Source: Gemmiger formicilis
Lineage (GTDB): Bacteria > Bacillota > Clostridia > Oscillospirales > Ruminococcaceae
Reading direction: 5' to 3'
DNA length: 64,000 nucleotides
NCBI RefSeq assembly: GCF_016900095.1
Contig: NZ_JACJJP010000002.1
Span: forward strand, 124,001 to 188,000
The stretch's first letter is position 1, and each line of letters opens with the position of its first letter. Below, one piece after another: positions 23,495-32,358 of the stretch. The position numbers and the translations under genes were made by a program. Under the pieces are notes generated by a model that searched no databases, was not told the DNA's origin, and saw nothing but the letters and a program-made list of their open reading frames with translations.

Positions 23495-25722
23495 CGCCCT
23501 GCGTGTACAAGCGGGTGCTGGGGGTGGTGCTGCCCCTGGTGCTGGTGGCGGCCCTGGGGGCGGCGCTGGTCTTTTCCCTGGCCGAAGCCCCCGACCCCGG
23601 CGAAACCGGGGGCCGGACGGTGCTCATCAATGAGGTGTGCGCCAAGAACCTCACCGGCCTGACCGACGCCGACGGCAACACCGCCGACTGGGTGGAGCTG
23701 ATCAACCTGTCCGGACAGGATATTGCCCTGGACGGCTGGGGGCTCAGCGACGACCCCGACCGCCCCTTCCGCTGGACCTTCCCCGAAGGTACCACCCTGG
23801 GGGGCGGGGCCAACAACATTCTGCTGATCTTTGCCGACGGGCAGGACGGCTACGACACGGCGGGGAACCTCCATACCAAGTTTTCCCTCTCCCGCACGGG
23901 GGAAACCCTGGTGCTCACCGCCCCCGACGGCACCACCGTGGACGAGCTGGAATACCCTGCCATGGAATACGACCTGACCTACGGGCGGCTGTGTGACAGC
24001 GTGGACCGGGTGGGGGTGCTCAAAAACCCCACCCCCGGCACCCCCAACAGCCGGGATTTCCTGGAAGAGACGGTGCTGCCCGCCGACCTGGGCGGGGTGA
24101 ATTTTTCCGCCCCGGCGGGCTTTTATGCGGACGAGTTCTCCCTGACCCTCTCCTGCGACGACCCCGACGCGGTGATTCTGTATACCCTGGACGGCAGTGT
24201 GCCGGACACCGATTCCCCGGTGTACACCGGGCCCATTGCCATCGAGAGCCGGGCCGGGGAGAAAAACCAATACGTCAGCCTGCCCACCGTCCTCTACGAC
24301 GGCTGGCTCATGGGCTATGCTTTCCGCTATGCCCCCGACCCGGTGGACAAGGCCACCACCGTCACCGCCCGGCTGTGGAAGGACGGCACGTTGGGGGAGG
24401 AAATCGCCGTCCAGACCTACTGGGTGGGGGTGGACGCCGGCAGCCTGCCGGTGGTCAGCCTGACCTGTGAAGCGGACGACCTCTTCGGCCCCGAGGGCAT
24501 CTATGTGGCGGGGGAAACCTACTACACCATGCGCAAATACGGGTCGGACAACCCCCAGGGCAACTTCAACGGCAATGAAAAGGTGGACGGACGGCTGCAG
24601 ATCCTTGCCCCCGACGGCAGCGAGGCCTGGCAGGGAGAGACCACTGTGCGCATCTCCGGCGGTTGGAGCCGCCAGGGCGTCAAGCAGAAAAACCTGCACC
24701 TGAAACTGCAGGACGACGCCACCTCGGACATTCTGGACCAGGCCCCCGGGGGCGACGCCCTGGACACTCTGGTGCTGCGGGGACTGGGCAACGGCACCGT
24801 CTACCCGGCTTTGTACCAGGACGCCTTCCTGTCCAACTACCTGTATGACCAGGACATCGGCTGCCAGTACAATGTACCCGTGACCCTGTTCCTGCAGGAC
24901 GAATACTGGGGTGTGTACACCATCCGGGAAAGCAAGAATGCCGATTTTTATGAGCGCCATTACGGCATCGGGGAAAAGGACCTCATCTGCCCCGGCACCA
25001 CCGACGACGAGATCGCCCAGCCGGAGAAGGTAGCTTTTGGCCTGGGGGTGGACGCTCTGGACGCCACTACCCCCGAGGGCAAGGCCTGGGTGGAGGCCAA
25101 CGTGGATGTGGAGGAGTACATCCGGTACGTCATCGCCCAGATGTATACCTACAACGCCGACGGCCTGTACAACGGCGGCAACAACTCGGTACTTTGGAAG
25201 AGTACCTGGGTAGACGAGAGCAACCCCTACGCCGACGGCCGGTGGCGGTTCTTGCTCAACGACCTGGACGCCACCATGATCGACTACCAGGTGGACCCCT
25301 TCGCCTACCTGCTGGAGAATGATTTCTCCTTTGAAAACTGCGAGACCGCGCCCTGGTACTCGGTGGTGGACAACCTGTTCCAGAAGCTGTGGCAGGACCC
25401 GGATTTCCGCACCCGGTTTGCGGAAGTGTTCCGGGAAGAGATGGCCACCACCTACGCCCCCGAGAATATCCGCCCCGCCTTTGCGGACTGGGCCGAGATG
25501 CTGCGCCCCGAGGTGGCGCGGGACCTGGACCGGCTGAAGGTGGACACCACCCCCCTGGCGTCGCTGGTACCCCTGCTGGGGGGCGGCCAGCTCAACGGCT
25601 GGGAGATGTCCATGGAGGAATGGGAAGAGCAGGTCCGGACTATGGACGAATACCTGGACAACCGGGCGGACGTGATGCTTGGCTACCTGGACCAATACCT
25701 GATGGAGGCGGACGGACAATGA
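23491..25722 (+). CDS. CotH kinase family protein with lamin-tail domain
   Basis: This 743-residue exported protein has an N-terminal TM or signal anchor (GVVLPLVLVAALGAALVFSL), a lamin-tail domain at about 45-155 (INEVCAKNLTGLTDADGNTA ... WVELINLSG ... LDGWGLSDD), a chitobiase/CHB-like domain at about 190-300 (SCDDPDAVILYTLDGSVPDT), and a CotH domain from about 320 to the end. CotH features include VRISGGWSRQGVKQKNLHLK, EYWGVYTIRESKNADFYERH and WRFLLNDLDATMIDYQ. CotH of Bacillus is an atypical protein kinase; the extracellular position here makes ATP use less certain. It is encoded between DUF4956 and VTC genes with 4-base overlaps on both sides. Possible roles are surface-protein phosphorylation or scaffold; I cannot decide. 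Confidence 0.88.
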   Translation: MTPCVYKRVLGVVLPLVLVAALGAALVFSLAEAPDPGETGGRTVLINEVCAKNLTGLTDADGNTADWVELINLSGQDIALDGWGLSDDPDRPFRWTFPEGTTLGGGANNILLIFADGQDGYDTAGNLHTKFSLSRTGETLVLTAPDGTTVDELEYPAMEYDLTYGRLCDSVDRVGVLKNPTPGTPNSRDFLEETVLPADLGGVNFSAPAGFYADEFSLTLSCDDPDAVILYTLDGSVPDTDSPVYTGPIAIESRAGEKNQYVSLPTVLYDGWLMGYAFRYAPDPVDKATTVTARLWKDGTLGEEIAVQTYWVGVDAGSLPVVSLTCEADDLFGPEGIYVAGETYYTMRKYGSDNPQGNFNGNEKVDGRLQILAPDGSEAWQGETTVRISGGWSRQGVKQKNLHLKLQDDATSDILDQAPGGDALDTLVLRGLGNGTVYPALYQDAFLSNYLYDQDIGCQYNVPVTLFLQDEYWGVYTIRESKNADFYERHYGIGEKDLICPGTTDDEIAQPEKVAFGLGVDALDATTPEGKAWVEANVDVEEYIRYVIAQMYTYNADGLYNGGNNSVLWKSTWVDESNPYADGRWRFLLNDLDATMIDYQVDPFAYLLENDFSFENCETAPWYSVVDNLFQKLWQDPDFRTRFAEVFREEMATTYAPENIRPAFADWAEMLRPEVARDLDRLKVDTTPLASLVPLLGGGQLNGWEMSMEEWEEQVRTMDEYLDNRADVMLGYLDQYLMEADGQ

Positions 25723-26423
25723 AGATAGCCACAAACACCCCCGCCCTGGCCGTGGACCGGCACGAGGAAAAATTCCTGCTCAACCCCGGGGAGGCCGCCC
25801 TGGCCCGGGCGCTGCTGGACGGGGCGCTGCACCGGGACCGGCATTCCGAAGCCGGGGCCTATTACATCCGCAGCCTCTACTTTGACACCCCCTTTGACAA
25901 CGACTACGCCGACAAGGTGCTGGGGGTCAGCGACCGGCGGAAAGTCCGGCTGCGCATCTACGACCATGCGGCCCCCACCGCCCGGCTGGAACTGAAGGAA
26001 AAACAGGGCATTTACTCCCACAAGACCGGCGTCACCCTGACCCGGGCCGAGACCGAAGCCCTGATTGCGGGGGAGCGGGACTTTCTGCTGGCCCGTTCTG
26101 ATGCCGCTGCCCGGCGGGCGGGCAACCTTCTGGTGCAGGAAGCCCGGCGCCCGGTGGTGCTGGTGGACTACGAGCGCACCGCCTGGACCATGCCGGTGGA
26201 GCGGGTGCGCATCACCCTGGACGAGCATGTTCGCGCCGCCAAGAGCAGCGCCCTCTTTGATGGGGCGGTGCCCATGGTGGGGGTGCATTCGGGCAGCGCG
26301 GTGATCCTGGAGGTCAAGTACGACCACTATCTGCCCGGGCACATCCGCCGGCTGCTGTCCGCCGTGCAGGGCCAGAATATGAGCATCAGCAAATATGCCG
26401 CCGCCCGGGAATTTCTGTACTGA
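25719..26423 (+). CDS. VTC domain protein (polyphosphate polymerase-like)
   Basis: This 234-residue protein shows the basic tunnel residues of the VTC/CYTH-type fold: RHEEKFLLN at about 13-21, YYIRSLYFDTPFDND near 46-60, VRLRIYDH near 74-81, ARLELKEKQGIYSHKTGVTL near 86-105, VVLVDYERTAW, RITLDEHVRA and the closing ILEVKYDHYLP. Yeast Vtc4 uses this fold to polymerise the terminal phosphate of ATP into polyphosphate; bacterial homologues are mostly untested. The real start is ATG 25719, overlapping the CotH stop; a longer frame from 25389 is antisense-like noise. It is the last gene of the operon and is followed by a strong terminator. Confidence 0.88.
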   Translation: MKIATNTPALAVDRHEEKFLLNPGEAALARALLDGALHRDRHSEAGAYYIRSLYFDTPFDNDYADKVLGVSDRRKVRLRIYDHAAPTARLELKEKQGIYSHKTGVTLTRAETEALIAGERDFLLARSDAAARRAGNLLVQEARRPVVLVDYERTAWTMPVERVRITLDEHVRAAKSSALFDGAVPMVGVHSGSAVILEVKYDHYLPGHIRRLLSAVQGQNMSISKYAAAREFLY

Positions 26424-26452
26424 GCCATCGCAAAACTTTCCACAGAAACAAG

Positions 26453-26501
26453 CCGCCCCGTGGAAAACCTGCAAAAGGGTTTTCCGCGGGGCGGTGTTTT
26501 A
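26453..26501 (+). terminator. Terminator of DUF4956-CotH-VTC operon
   Basis: A 17-bp near-perfect stem (CCGCCCCGTGGAAAACC with GGTTTTCCGCGGGGCGG) is followed by TGTTTTATT. It converges with the aminopeptidase gene. Confidence 0.9.
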
Positions 26502-26517
26502 TTCAGCTGTCAGGGGC

Positions 26518-28308
26518 TCAGCGGCCGATGGGGGCGCACTTGGCCTTCAGCCAGGCCTTCTCCTCCTCGTTCAGGCGGGGGGCCAGGGTCTCGTACACAT
26601 GCTGGTGGTAGTTGTTCAGCCAGTCGATCTGGGGACGGCTCAGCTCGTCCACCAGCACCGGCTCGGTGGAGATGGGCACCACGGTCAGGGGCTCAAAGGC
26701 CAGCCAGTTGCCGTACTGGTTGGTGCCGGCGGAAACGCATTCCAGCTCGTTCTCGATGCGGATGCCTACCTCGTCGGTCTCGTACACGCCGGGCTCATCG
26801 GTGATGGTCATGCCGGGCTTGAAGACCACCGGGTTGTTGGGGCGCAGGCTCTGGGGGCCTTCGTGCACGTTGGCAATGAAGCCCACCCCGTGGCCGGTGC
26901 CGCAGCGGTAGTTGATCTTGTGGGCCCAGAGCGGAGCCCGGGCAAAGGTATCCAGGGCAAAGCCGGTGCAGTAATCCAGGAAGACGGCGCGGGCCATGTC
27001 AATGTGGCTCTGCAGGGTCCAGGTGTAGTACTTGCGCTCGTTTTCGGTCAGGGGGCCCATGGGATAGGTGCGGGTGATGTCGGTGGTGCCGCAGTCGTAC
27101 TGACCGCCGTTGTCAATGAGCAAAAAGCCCTTGCGCTCAATGGGGCTGTTGACCTCCCCTTCGGCGTGATAGTGCATCATGGCGGCGTTGGGGCCGTAGG
27201 CGGCGATGGTGTTGAAGCTGTCCTCCATGTAGCCGGGCTGTTCGCTGCGGCGGCGCTGGAGCATGACCTCGATGTCGGTCTCCATCAGCTGCTTGCCTTC
27301 GGCCAGGGCCTTCTCCAGGTCCATCTCAAACCGCACCAGGGCCACGCCGTCCCGGATGTGGCATTCCCGGCTGTTGGCCAGCTCCACCGGGTTCTTCACG
27401 CCCTTCAGGGCAATGATGGGATCGGCGCCCTCCTTCACCGTCAGGTGGGGGTTGGCCTCGATGGCGCTGTACAGGTCGTAGTTGGTGGTGGCGGGGCTGA
27501 CCAGCACGGTCTCCTCGTCAGTGCGGCTGCGCACAAAGTCCAGCAGCTCGTCATAGCCCCGCAGGGCCACGCCCTGGGCCGCCAGGGTGGCGGCATCCTC
27601 GGCGCTCAGACGGCCGTCCGCCAGAAACAGGGTGCAGCTGTCGGCGTTGATGTAGGCAAAGGACACCGCCAGCGGGGTGCAGGGCAGGTCGTGGGCGCGC
27701 ATGTTCAGCAGCCAGGCCACGCAGTCCAGGCCGGAAACCACCAGGGCGTTGGCGCCCTCCTTGGCCAGCTCCGCCCGCACGGTGGCGATCTTCTCGGCGG
27801 CGTCGGCGCCGGTGACCTCCTTCTTCAAAAGGAAGCAGGGAGTGTCGGGCCGGGCCGGGCGCTCGGCGCCCCAGATGCCGCTGACCACGTCCAGGCTGCG
27901 CAGGCTGGCGCCCACCTTTTCCAGCGTCTTGGCATAGGCCCGGACGGTGGAGGTGGGCACGCAGGAGCCGTCCAGCAGCAGGGTCTGCCCGGCGCTGAAC
28001 TTGGCGGTCAGGAACTCCTCCACCGTGGGCACCCCGGCGGCGCCGGCGTGCATGGACTGGATCTCGGTGCCGGCCAGCTGCTTGTCCGCCTGGACATAGA
28101 ACCGGCCATCCACCCACAAAGCGCTCTCACTGCCGGTGACCACCAGGGTGGCGTTCTCACCGATAAAGCCGGTGAGCCAGGGCAGGGCGTTGTAATAGGC
28201 AGGCAGGTATTCGCTGCAATGGGGGTCGCTGGTCATCACCAGCACGCCGTCGGCACCGTTGGCCTGGGCGGCCGCCCGCAGGGCGGCAATCTTTTCGTTT
28301 ACGGTCAA
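26518..28308 (-). CDS. Xaa-Pro aminopeptidase (M24B, aminopeptidase P family)
   Basis: This 596-residue cytosolic metallopeptidase removes N-terminal residues before proline. It has two creatinase-like N-terminal domains (residues 1-300) and a C-terminal pita-bread domain. Metal ligands are recognisable: the first Asp in LLIDNGGQYDCGTTDITRTY (both Asp residues), the His in CGTGHGVGFIANVHEGP, then TITDEPGVYETDEVGIRIEN (both Glu residues). The length and three-domain plan match the larger, eukaryote-like APP subgroup, not the 360-residue PepQ/PapA type. It is transcribed alone from its own promoter. It probably salvages proline-containing peptides in this anaerobe. Confidence 0.92.
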   Translation of the reverse strand: MTVNEKIAALRAAAQANGADGVLVMTSDPHCSEYLPAYYNALPWLTGFIGENATLVVTGSESALWVDGRFYVQADKQLAGTEIQSMHAGAAGVPTVEEFLTAKFSAGQTLLLDGSCVPTSTVRAYAKTLEKVGASLRSLDVVSGIWGAERPARPDTPCFLLKKEVTGADAAEKIATVRAELAKEGANALVVSGLDCVAWLLNMRAHDLPCTPLAVSFAYINADSCTLFLADGRLSAEDAATLAAQGVALRGYDELLDFVRSRTDEETVLVSPATTNYDLYSAIEANPHLTVKEGADPIIALKGVKNPVELANSRECHIRDGVALVRFEMDLEKALAEGKQLMETDIEVMLQRRRSEQPGYMEDSFNTIAAYGPNAAMMHYHAEGEVNSPIERKGFLLIDNGGQYDCGTTDITRTYPMGPLTENERKYYTWTLQSHIDMARAVFLDYCTGFALDTFARAPLWAHKINYRCGTGHGVGFIANVHEGPQSLRPNNPVVFKPGMTITDEPGVYETDEVGIRIENELECVSAGTNQYGNWLAFEPLTVVPISTEPVLVDELSRPQIDWLNNYHQHVYETLAPRLNEEEKAWLKAKCAPIGR

Positions 28309-28368
28309 AGTTGAACACTCCTTTATCTATCCCACAAACAGGAACAAAATTTGGGTTGTCACCTTTGT

Positions 28369-28396
28369 ATTGTAGCACGTTTTGCCAAATAGTAAA
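28369..28396 (-). promoter_or_regulatory. Promoter of Xaa-Pro aminopeptidase gene
   Basis: Minus strand TTTACT (28391-28396), 16-base spacer, TACAAT (28369-28374). Confidence 0.65.
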
Positions 28397-28428
28397 GAGG
28401 CGGGGTTAGCAACGGCAAACCCCGCCTC
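28397..28428 (-). terminator. Terminator after Bce-type permease gene
   Basis: GAGGCGGGG (28397-28405) pairs with CCCCGCCTC (28420-28428); on the minus strand TTTACTATTT follows. It abuts the -35 element of the next gene. Confidence 0.8.
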
Positions 28429-28442
28429 CTCCGTATCGGAAC

Positions 28443-30440
28443 TCACATGCGCACAATGCGGTAATACTGCCGGGCGGTCAGGGCATACACCCCGATGTAG
28501 CACAGGGCAAACACCCCCAGGGTGCCCCCGGCGCACAGCCAGAACAGGGGCGGGTCGGACAGCCCGAACACCGCGATCATCCGCATGAGCATGGGCGCCG
28601 CGGCCCCCAGATGCACCGCCGCCCCCGCCAGGGGCAGAAAGAACACCCCCAGCACCTGGGTGCGGATGGCGCCCCGCACCTCTCCGGCGCTGAGCCCCAC
28701 CTGCTGCAGGATGACGAACCGGCTGCGGTCCTCGTACCCTTCGCTGAGCTGCTTGTAGTAGATCATCAGCACGGTGGCCAGGCTGAACATCAGGGCCAGG
28801 AACACCCCCAGAAAGACAAAGCTGCCGTTCATGGCATAGTATTCCAGCCGCATGCCCGCCCGGTTGTACACATACACACCGCCGTCCATGCCCGCCAGAC
28901 TGCCATCCCGGGGCAGTGCGGCGTCGATGGCCACGGCGCAGTCCATCAGCTGGGCCTCGGTTAGGCCGGTGGGGTTGAGCAGCAGGGCATACCGGGCCCC
29001 GGCCCGGGTGCCGGCCGCTTCGGCGGTGCGGATGACCCCGGCCAGGTCCTCCCGCCCGGGCAGCACCGCAAACACAGTGGGGGTGTCGGTGCCGGCGCCG
29101 AAGATGTTGGGCAGGGGCCAGGATTGGGGCACACCGGCGTTTTCCCAGCAAACGCCGTCCAGCACCAGGTCGTCCTGCCCGCCCTGAGGCCAGAGAACCA
29201 GGGCGGTGCCGGGTTGCAGGTCGACGGTTTGGCCGGTGAGGGCGGTATAGTCTTCAGCGCTGATCATATACAGGTAGGTGAGTCCGGTGGGGTCGTTGGT
29301 GTTGCAGGAAACATACCCCGCCGCGCCGGCCCGGGCCCCCAGGGCACAGTAGGTGTAGCCTTGGGCGGGAACGTCGGTCCAGGGGGCGGCGGCCTCGTTG
29401 ACCAGATCGTCCAGCGGGGTGTAGTCGGTCCCGGCCATGGCGTCGGTGTCGCAGTAGCCCGCCACCATGATTTCGTTGGGATAGTTCCGGTCCAGGGTGG
29501 TCTCGATGCCCGCGTACAGGCAGACGGTGGTGGCTACGCTGACCAGCACCGTGGTCACCAGAATGCAGATGTTGGCCAGGCCTTTGGCGTTCTGGTTCAT
29601 GCGGTAGATCAACCCCGATACCGCAATGAACCGGCGGGGATGGTAGTAAAAATTCTTGTTGCGGCGCAAAGCCTTGAGCAGCACCACACTGCCTGCCCCG
29701 AACAGACAGTGGGTGCCCACAATGACCAGGGCCACCGCCGCGAAAAACAGCAGGATCACGTACAGAAAGTCGGTGGTGAAGAAGGAGATGGCGTATCCGC
29801 CGCCCAGGCACACCACCCCCAGCAGGGCCAGCAGAACCCGGCTGCGGGGTTCCCGTTCGCCCATCTGCCCGGCGTGGAGCAGCTCGATGGGTCTGGCACG
29901 GCGGATGCGCCCCAGGTCCCACAGGTACAGCCCCAGAAAAAGCAGGGCAAAGGCGGCGGCGCTCTCGGCGGCACCGGGGGCGCAGAAGGAAAAGCCCAGG
30001 GGCACCGCCAGCTGCATCAGACGCAAAAGCAACACCAGGGCCAGCTTGCTCAGCAGGGCCCCGGCCCCGATGCCCAGCACCGTGCCCGCCAGATACACCC
30101 ACAGGGTCTCCACCCCGTGGATAGCCCCCACGTCCCGGCGGCGCAGACCCAGCACGCTGTACAGGGCCAGTTCCCGGGTGCGGCGGCGCATCACAAATCC
30201 GTTGGCATAGACCAGGATCCACACCACCAGGAACACCAGGATAAAACTGCCCAGATTGAGCATGATGTTCACATAGGCCCCGCCCCGCATGGTGGCCACC
30301 AGCTCGCTGTAGGTCAGGAACCGCAGGATGTAGCACATGGCCACGCATCCGGCGGCAGCCAGGGTGAAGGGCAGGTACAGCTGCCGGTTGCGCAGCACCC
30401 CCCGGGTGCCCATGCGCAGGTACAACCCCAGTTTATGCAT
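28443..30440 (-). CDS. ABC transporter permease, BceB/FtsX type
   Basis: This 665-residue permease has about 10 TM helices arranged as 1 + 3, a large extracytoplasmic loop (about residues 310-510), then the closing three. The N-terminal pattern NRQLYLPFTLAAAGCVAMCY and the FtsX segments RRTRELALYSVLGLRRRDVG and RSRFVILQQVGLSAGEVRGA are typical. BceAB-type transporters detect and remove lantibiotics or bacitracin-like peptides from lipid II intermediates and signal the cognate BceS. ATG 30440 follows GGCGGGAGG; a longer frame begins at 30500. It overlaps the ATPase gene by 8 bases. Confidence 0.9.
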   Translation of the reverse strand: MHKLGLYLRMGTRGVLRNRQLYLPFTLAAAGCVAMCYILRFLTYSELVATMRGGAYVNIMLNLGSFILVFLVVWILVYANGFVMRRRTRELALYSVLGLRRRDVGAIHGVETLWVYLAGTVLGIGAGALLSKLALVLLLRLMQLAVPLGFSFCAPGAAESAAAFALLFLGLYLWDLGRIRRARPIELLHAGQMGEREPRSRVLLALLGVVCLGGGYAISFFTTDFLYVILLFFAAVALVIVGTHCLFGAGSVVLLKALRRNKNFYYHPRRFIAVSGLIYRMNQNAKGLANICILVTTVLVSVATTVCLYAGIETTLDRNYPNEIMVAGYCDTDAMAGTDYTPLDDLVNEAAAPWTDVPAQGYTYCALGARAGAAGYVSCNTNDPTGLTYLYMISAEDYTALTGQTVDLQPGTALVLWPQGGQDDLVLDGVCWENAGVPQSWPLPNIFGAGTDTPTVFAVLPGREDLAGVIRTAEAAGTRAGARYALLLNPTGLTEAQLMDCAVAIDAALPRDGSLAGMDGGVYVYNRAGMRLEYYAMNGSFVFLGVFLALMFSLATVLMIYYKQLSEGYEDRSRFVILQQVGLSAGEVRGAIRTQVLGVFFLPLAGAAVHLGAAAPMLMRMIAVFGLSDPPLFWLCAGGTLGVFALCYIGVYALTARQYYRIVRM

Positions 30441-31212
30441 GGTCCGCACCTCCCGCCAGGGCGGTGAGGGTGTCCGAAATACGGGCAAACATCTCCTCAC
30501 GGCTCAGATTTCCCCGGTACAGCTGGTGGTACACCTGGCCGTCCCGCAAAAACAGCACCCGCTGGGCGTGGCTGGCCGCCCGCACGCTGTGGGTGACCAG
30601 CAGAATGGTCTGCCCTCCGGCGTTGATGGCCCCGAACAGGTCCAGCAGGCCGTCCGCCGACCGGGAATCCAGGGCGCCGGTGGGCTCGTCCGCCAGCACC
30701 AGCTCCGGCCGGGTGATCAGCGCCCGGGCCACCGCGGCCCGCTGCTTCTGCCCGCCGGAAATCTCGTAGGGGTATTTGTCCAGCAAAGCCGCAATGCCCA
30801 GCTGCAGGGCCAACGGCTCCAGCCGGGTGACCATCTCGCCGTAGGGGGTGTCCGCCAGCACCAGGGGCAGCAGAATGTTGTCCCGCACCGACAGGGTGTC
30901 CAGCAGGTTGAAGTCCTGGAACACAAACCCCAGATGGTCCCGGCGGAACTCCGCCAGGTCCTTGTCCGGGATCCGGGTCAGATCCTGCCCGTTCAGGCAG
31001 ACGCTGCCCCCGGTGGGCCGGTCCAAGGCGGCCAGAATGTTCAGCAGGGTGGTTTTGCCCGCCCCCGATTCCCCCATGATGGCCAGGTACTCCCCCCTGG
31101 GCACCGTGAAGCTCACGTCGGCCAGGGCCTGCACCCGCAGGGACCCGAACCGGGTGGTGTATACCTTTTCCAGATGTGTGATGGCCAGCAGCGGCGTTTC
31201 CTTGTTTGCCAT
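30433..31212 (-). CDS. ABC transporter ATPase, BceA type
   Basis: This 259-residue ATPase of the MacB/LolD/BceA class has Walker A IMGESGAGKTTLLN, Q-loop LGFVFQDFNLLDTL, signature ISGGQKQRAAVARALI, Walker B LVLADEPTGALDS and H-loop LLVTHSVRAA. ATG 31212 follows AAAGGAGAG; the open frame to 31257 lacks a start signal. It forms the transporter with the permease encoded next, probably giving peptide antibiotic resistance. Confidence 0.93.
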   Translation of the reverse strand: MANKETPLLAITHLEKVYTTRFGSLRVQALADVSFTVPRGEYLAIMGESGAGKTTLLNILAALDRPTGGSVCLNGQDLTRIPDKDLAEFRRDHLGFVFQDFNLLDTLSVRDNILLPLVLADTPYGEMVTRLEPLALQLGIAALLDKYPYEISGGQKQRAAVARALITRPELVLADEPTGALDSRSADGLLDLFGAINAGGQTILLVTHSVRAASHAQRVLFLRDGQVYHQLYRGNLSREEMFARISDTLTALAGGADHA

Positions 31213-31320
31213 GGGTCTTTCTCTCCTTTGTGCAGACTGTCCGGCGCCCAAAACCAAAAGAGCGGGGGACTTGCTGTTTCCAGCATACCCCCGCGTCAGG
31301 CCCCTTTGCCATCGATTTGC

Positions 31321-31347
31321 CTTACGATGGCGGGGCGCTGTCTTACG
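31321..31347 (-). promoter_or_regulatory. Direct repeat CGTAAG x2, likely response-regulator site
   Basis: CTTACG occurs on the plus strand at 31321-31326 and 31342-31347, i.e. CGTAAG twice on the minus strand, start-to-start 21 bases (two helical turns). It lies in the gap between the sensor kinase and the BceA-type gene. OmpR-family regulators such as BceR bind such tandem sites upstream of the transporter promoter. A weak -10 (TATGCT near 31284-31289) follows. Inference from spacing and position only. Confidence 0.5.
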
Positions 31348-31362
31348 GTTTTGTCACATGGC

Positions 31363-32358
31363 TCATTCGTACAGATCCTGCGGGCCGGGAAAGTGCAGGG
31401 TGAAGGTGCAGCCCCCGCCGGGGCGGTTGGCGGCATCCAGGGTGCAGCCCATGCGGGCCGCCGCCCGGGCGCACAGATACAGCCCCATGCCGGTGGACAC
31501 CGCCCCCGCCGCCCGGCCGTTGGCCCCGGTGTAGCCCTTCTCAAACAGGCGGGGCAGGTCGGAGGGCAAAACACCCGGCCCGGTGTCGGACACCTGCAGG
31601 GCATGCTCGTCGGCCTGTACCGTCACGGTGCCCCCGGGCGGGGTGTATTTCACGGCGTTGGATAAGAGCTGTTCCAGGATGAACCCCACCCATTTTTCGT
31701 CGGTGACCGGGCGGGCCGCCGCCGGGGCGCCATCGTAGGAAAGCCGCAGCCGCCCCAGAATGAACATCCGGGCATACCGGCGCAGGCTGCGCCGCACCAC
31801 CGGGTCCAGGGCGGTGGGCCGCAGGGCCAGGTCCCGGCTGTCCGCCCCCAGGCGCAGATACCCCATGGCCGCCTCCACATACCCTTCGGTGCGGAAAAGC
31901 TCCGGTTCCAGCTCGGCGGGGTCCGCCCGGTTCTGCATCAGCAGCCGCATGGCCGCCAGGGGCGTCTTGACCTGGTGGGCCCAGGCGGCAAAATAGTCCA
32001 GCAGGTCGTCCCGCTGGGCCCGCCCGGCCCGGCGCAGCCCGGCGGCCCGGGCGGTCTGGACCTCCAGGGCCTGCCGGTAGGCGTCCTCCAGCCCGCCGGC
32101 GGGGGCGTTGGGCAGGGAAATGTGGTCCCGGTCAGGGTCGGCGGCGGCCTGCCGGGCAGCCCGCACCCGGCGGTGCCACCCCGGCCATCCGGCCCCCAGC
32201 ACCCCGGCGCACCCCGCCAGGGAGAGCGCCGCCCCGTAGGCCACGCCCTCGGCGGGCAGACCATACAGGGCGGTGACCAGCGCAAAGACCGCGGCACAGA
32301 GGCCCCAGCTCAGCAGCACCTGCCGCCGCTCGGTCAGATAAGCCAGCAGCGTTTTCAT
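31363..32358 (-). CDS. Sensor histidine kinase, BceS type
   Basis: This 331-residue intramembrane-sensing kinase has two closely spaced TM helices (about residues 12-60) with almost no outer loop, as in BceS, which senses through its partner permease. The phospho-acceptor His is in DYFAAWAHQVKTPLAAMRLL near 130. The N, G1 and G2 boxes are EQLLSNAVKYTPPGG, VSDTGPGVLPSDL and GAVSTGMGLYLC. It overlaps the response regulator gene by 4 bases. Confidence 0.9.
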   Translation of the reverse strand: MKTLLAYLTERRQVLLSWGLCAAVFALVTALYGLPAEGVAYGAALSLAGCAGVLGAGWPGWHRRVRAARQAAADPDRDHISLPNAPAGGLEDAYRQALEVQTARAAGLRRAGRAQRDDLLDYFAAWAHQVKTPLAAMRLLMQNRADPAELEPELFRTEGYVEAAMGYLRLGADSRDLALRPTALDPVVRRSLRRYARMFILGRLRLSYDGAPAAARPVTDEKWVGFILEQLLSNAVKYTPPGGTVTVQADEHALQVSDTGPGVLPSDLPRLFEKGYTGANGRAAGAVSTGMGLYLCARAAARMGCTLDAANRPGGGCTFTLHFPGPQDLYE

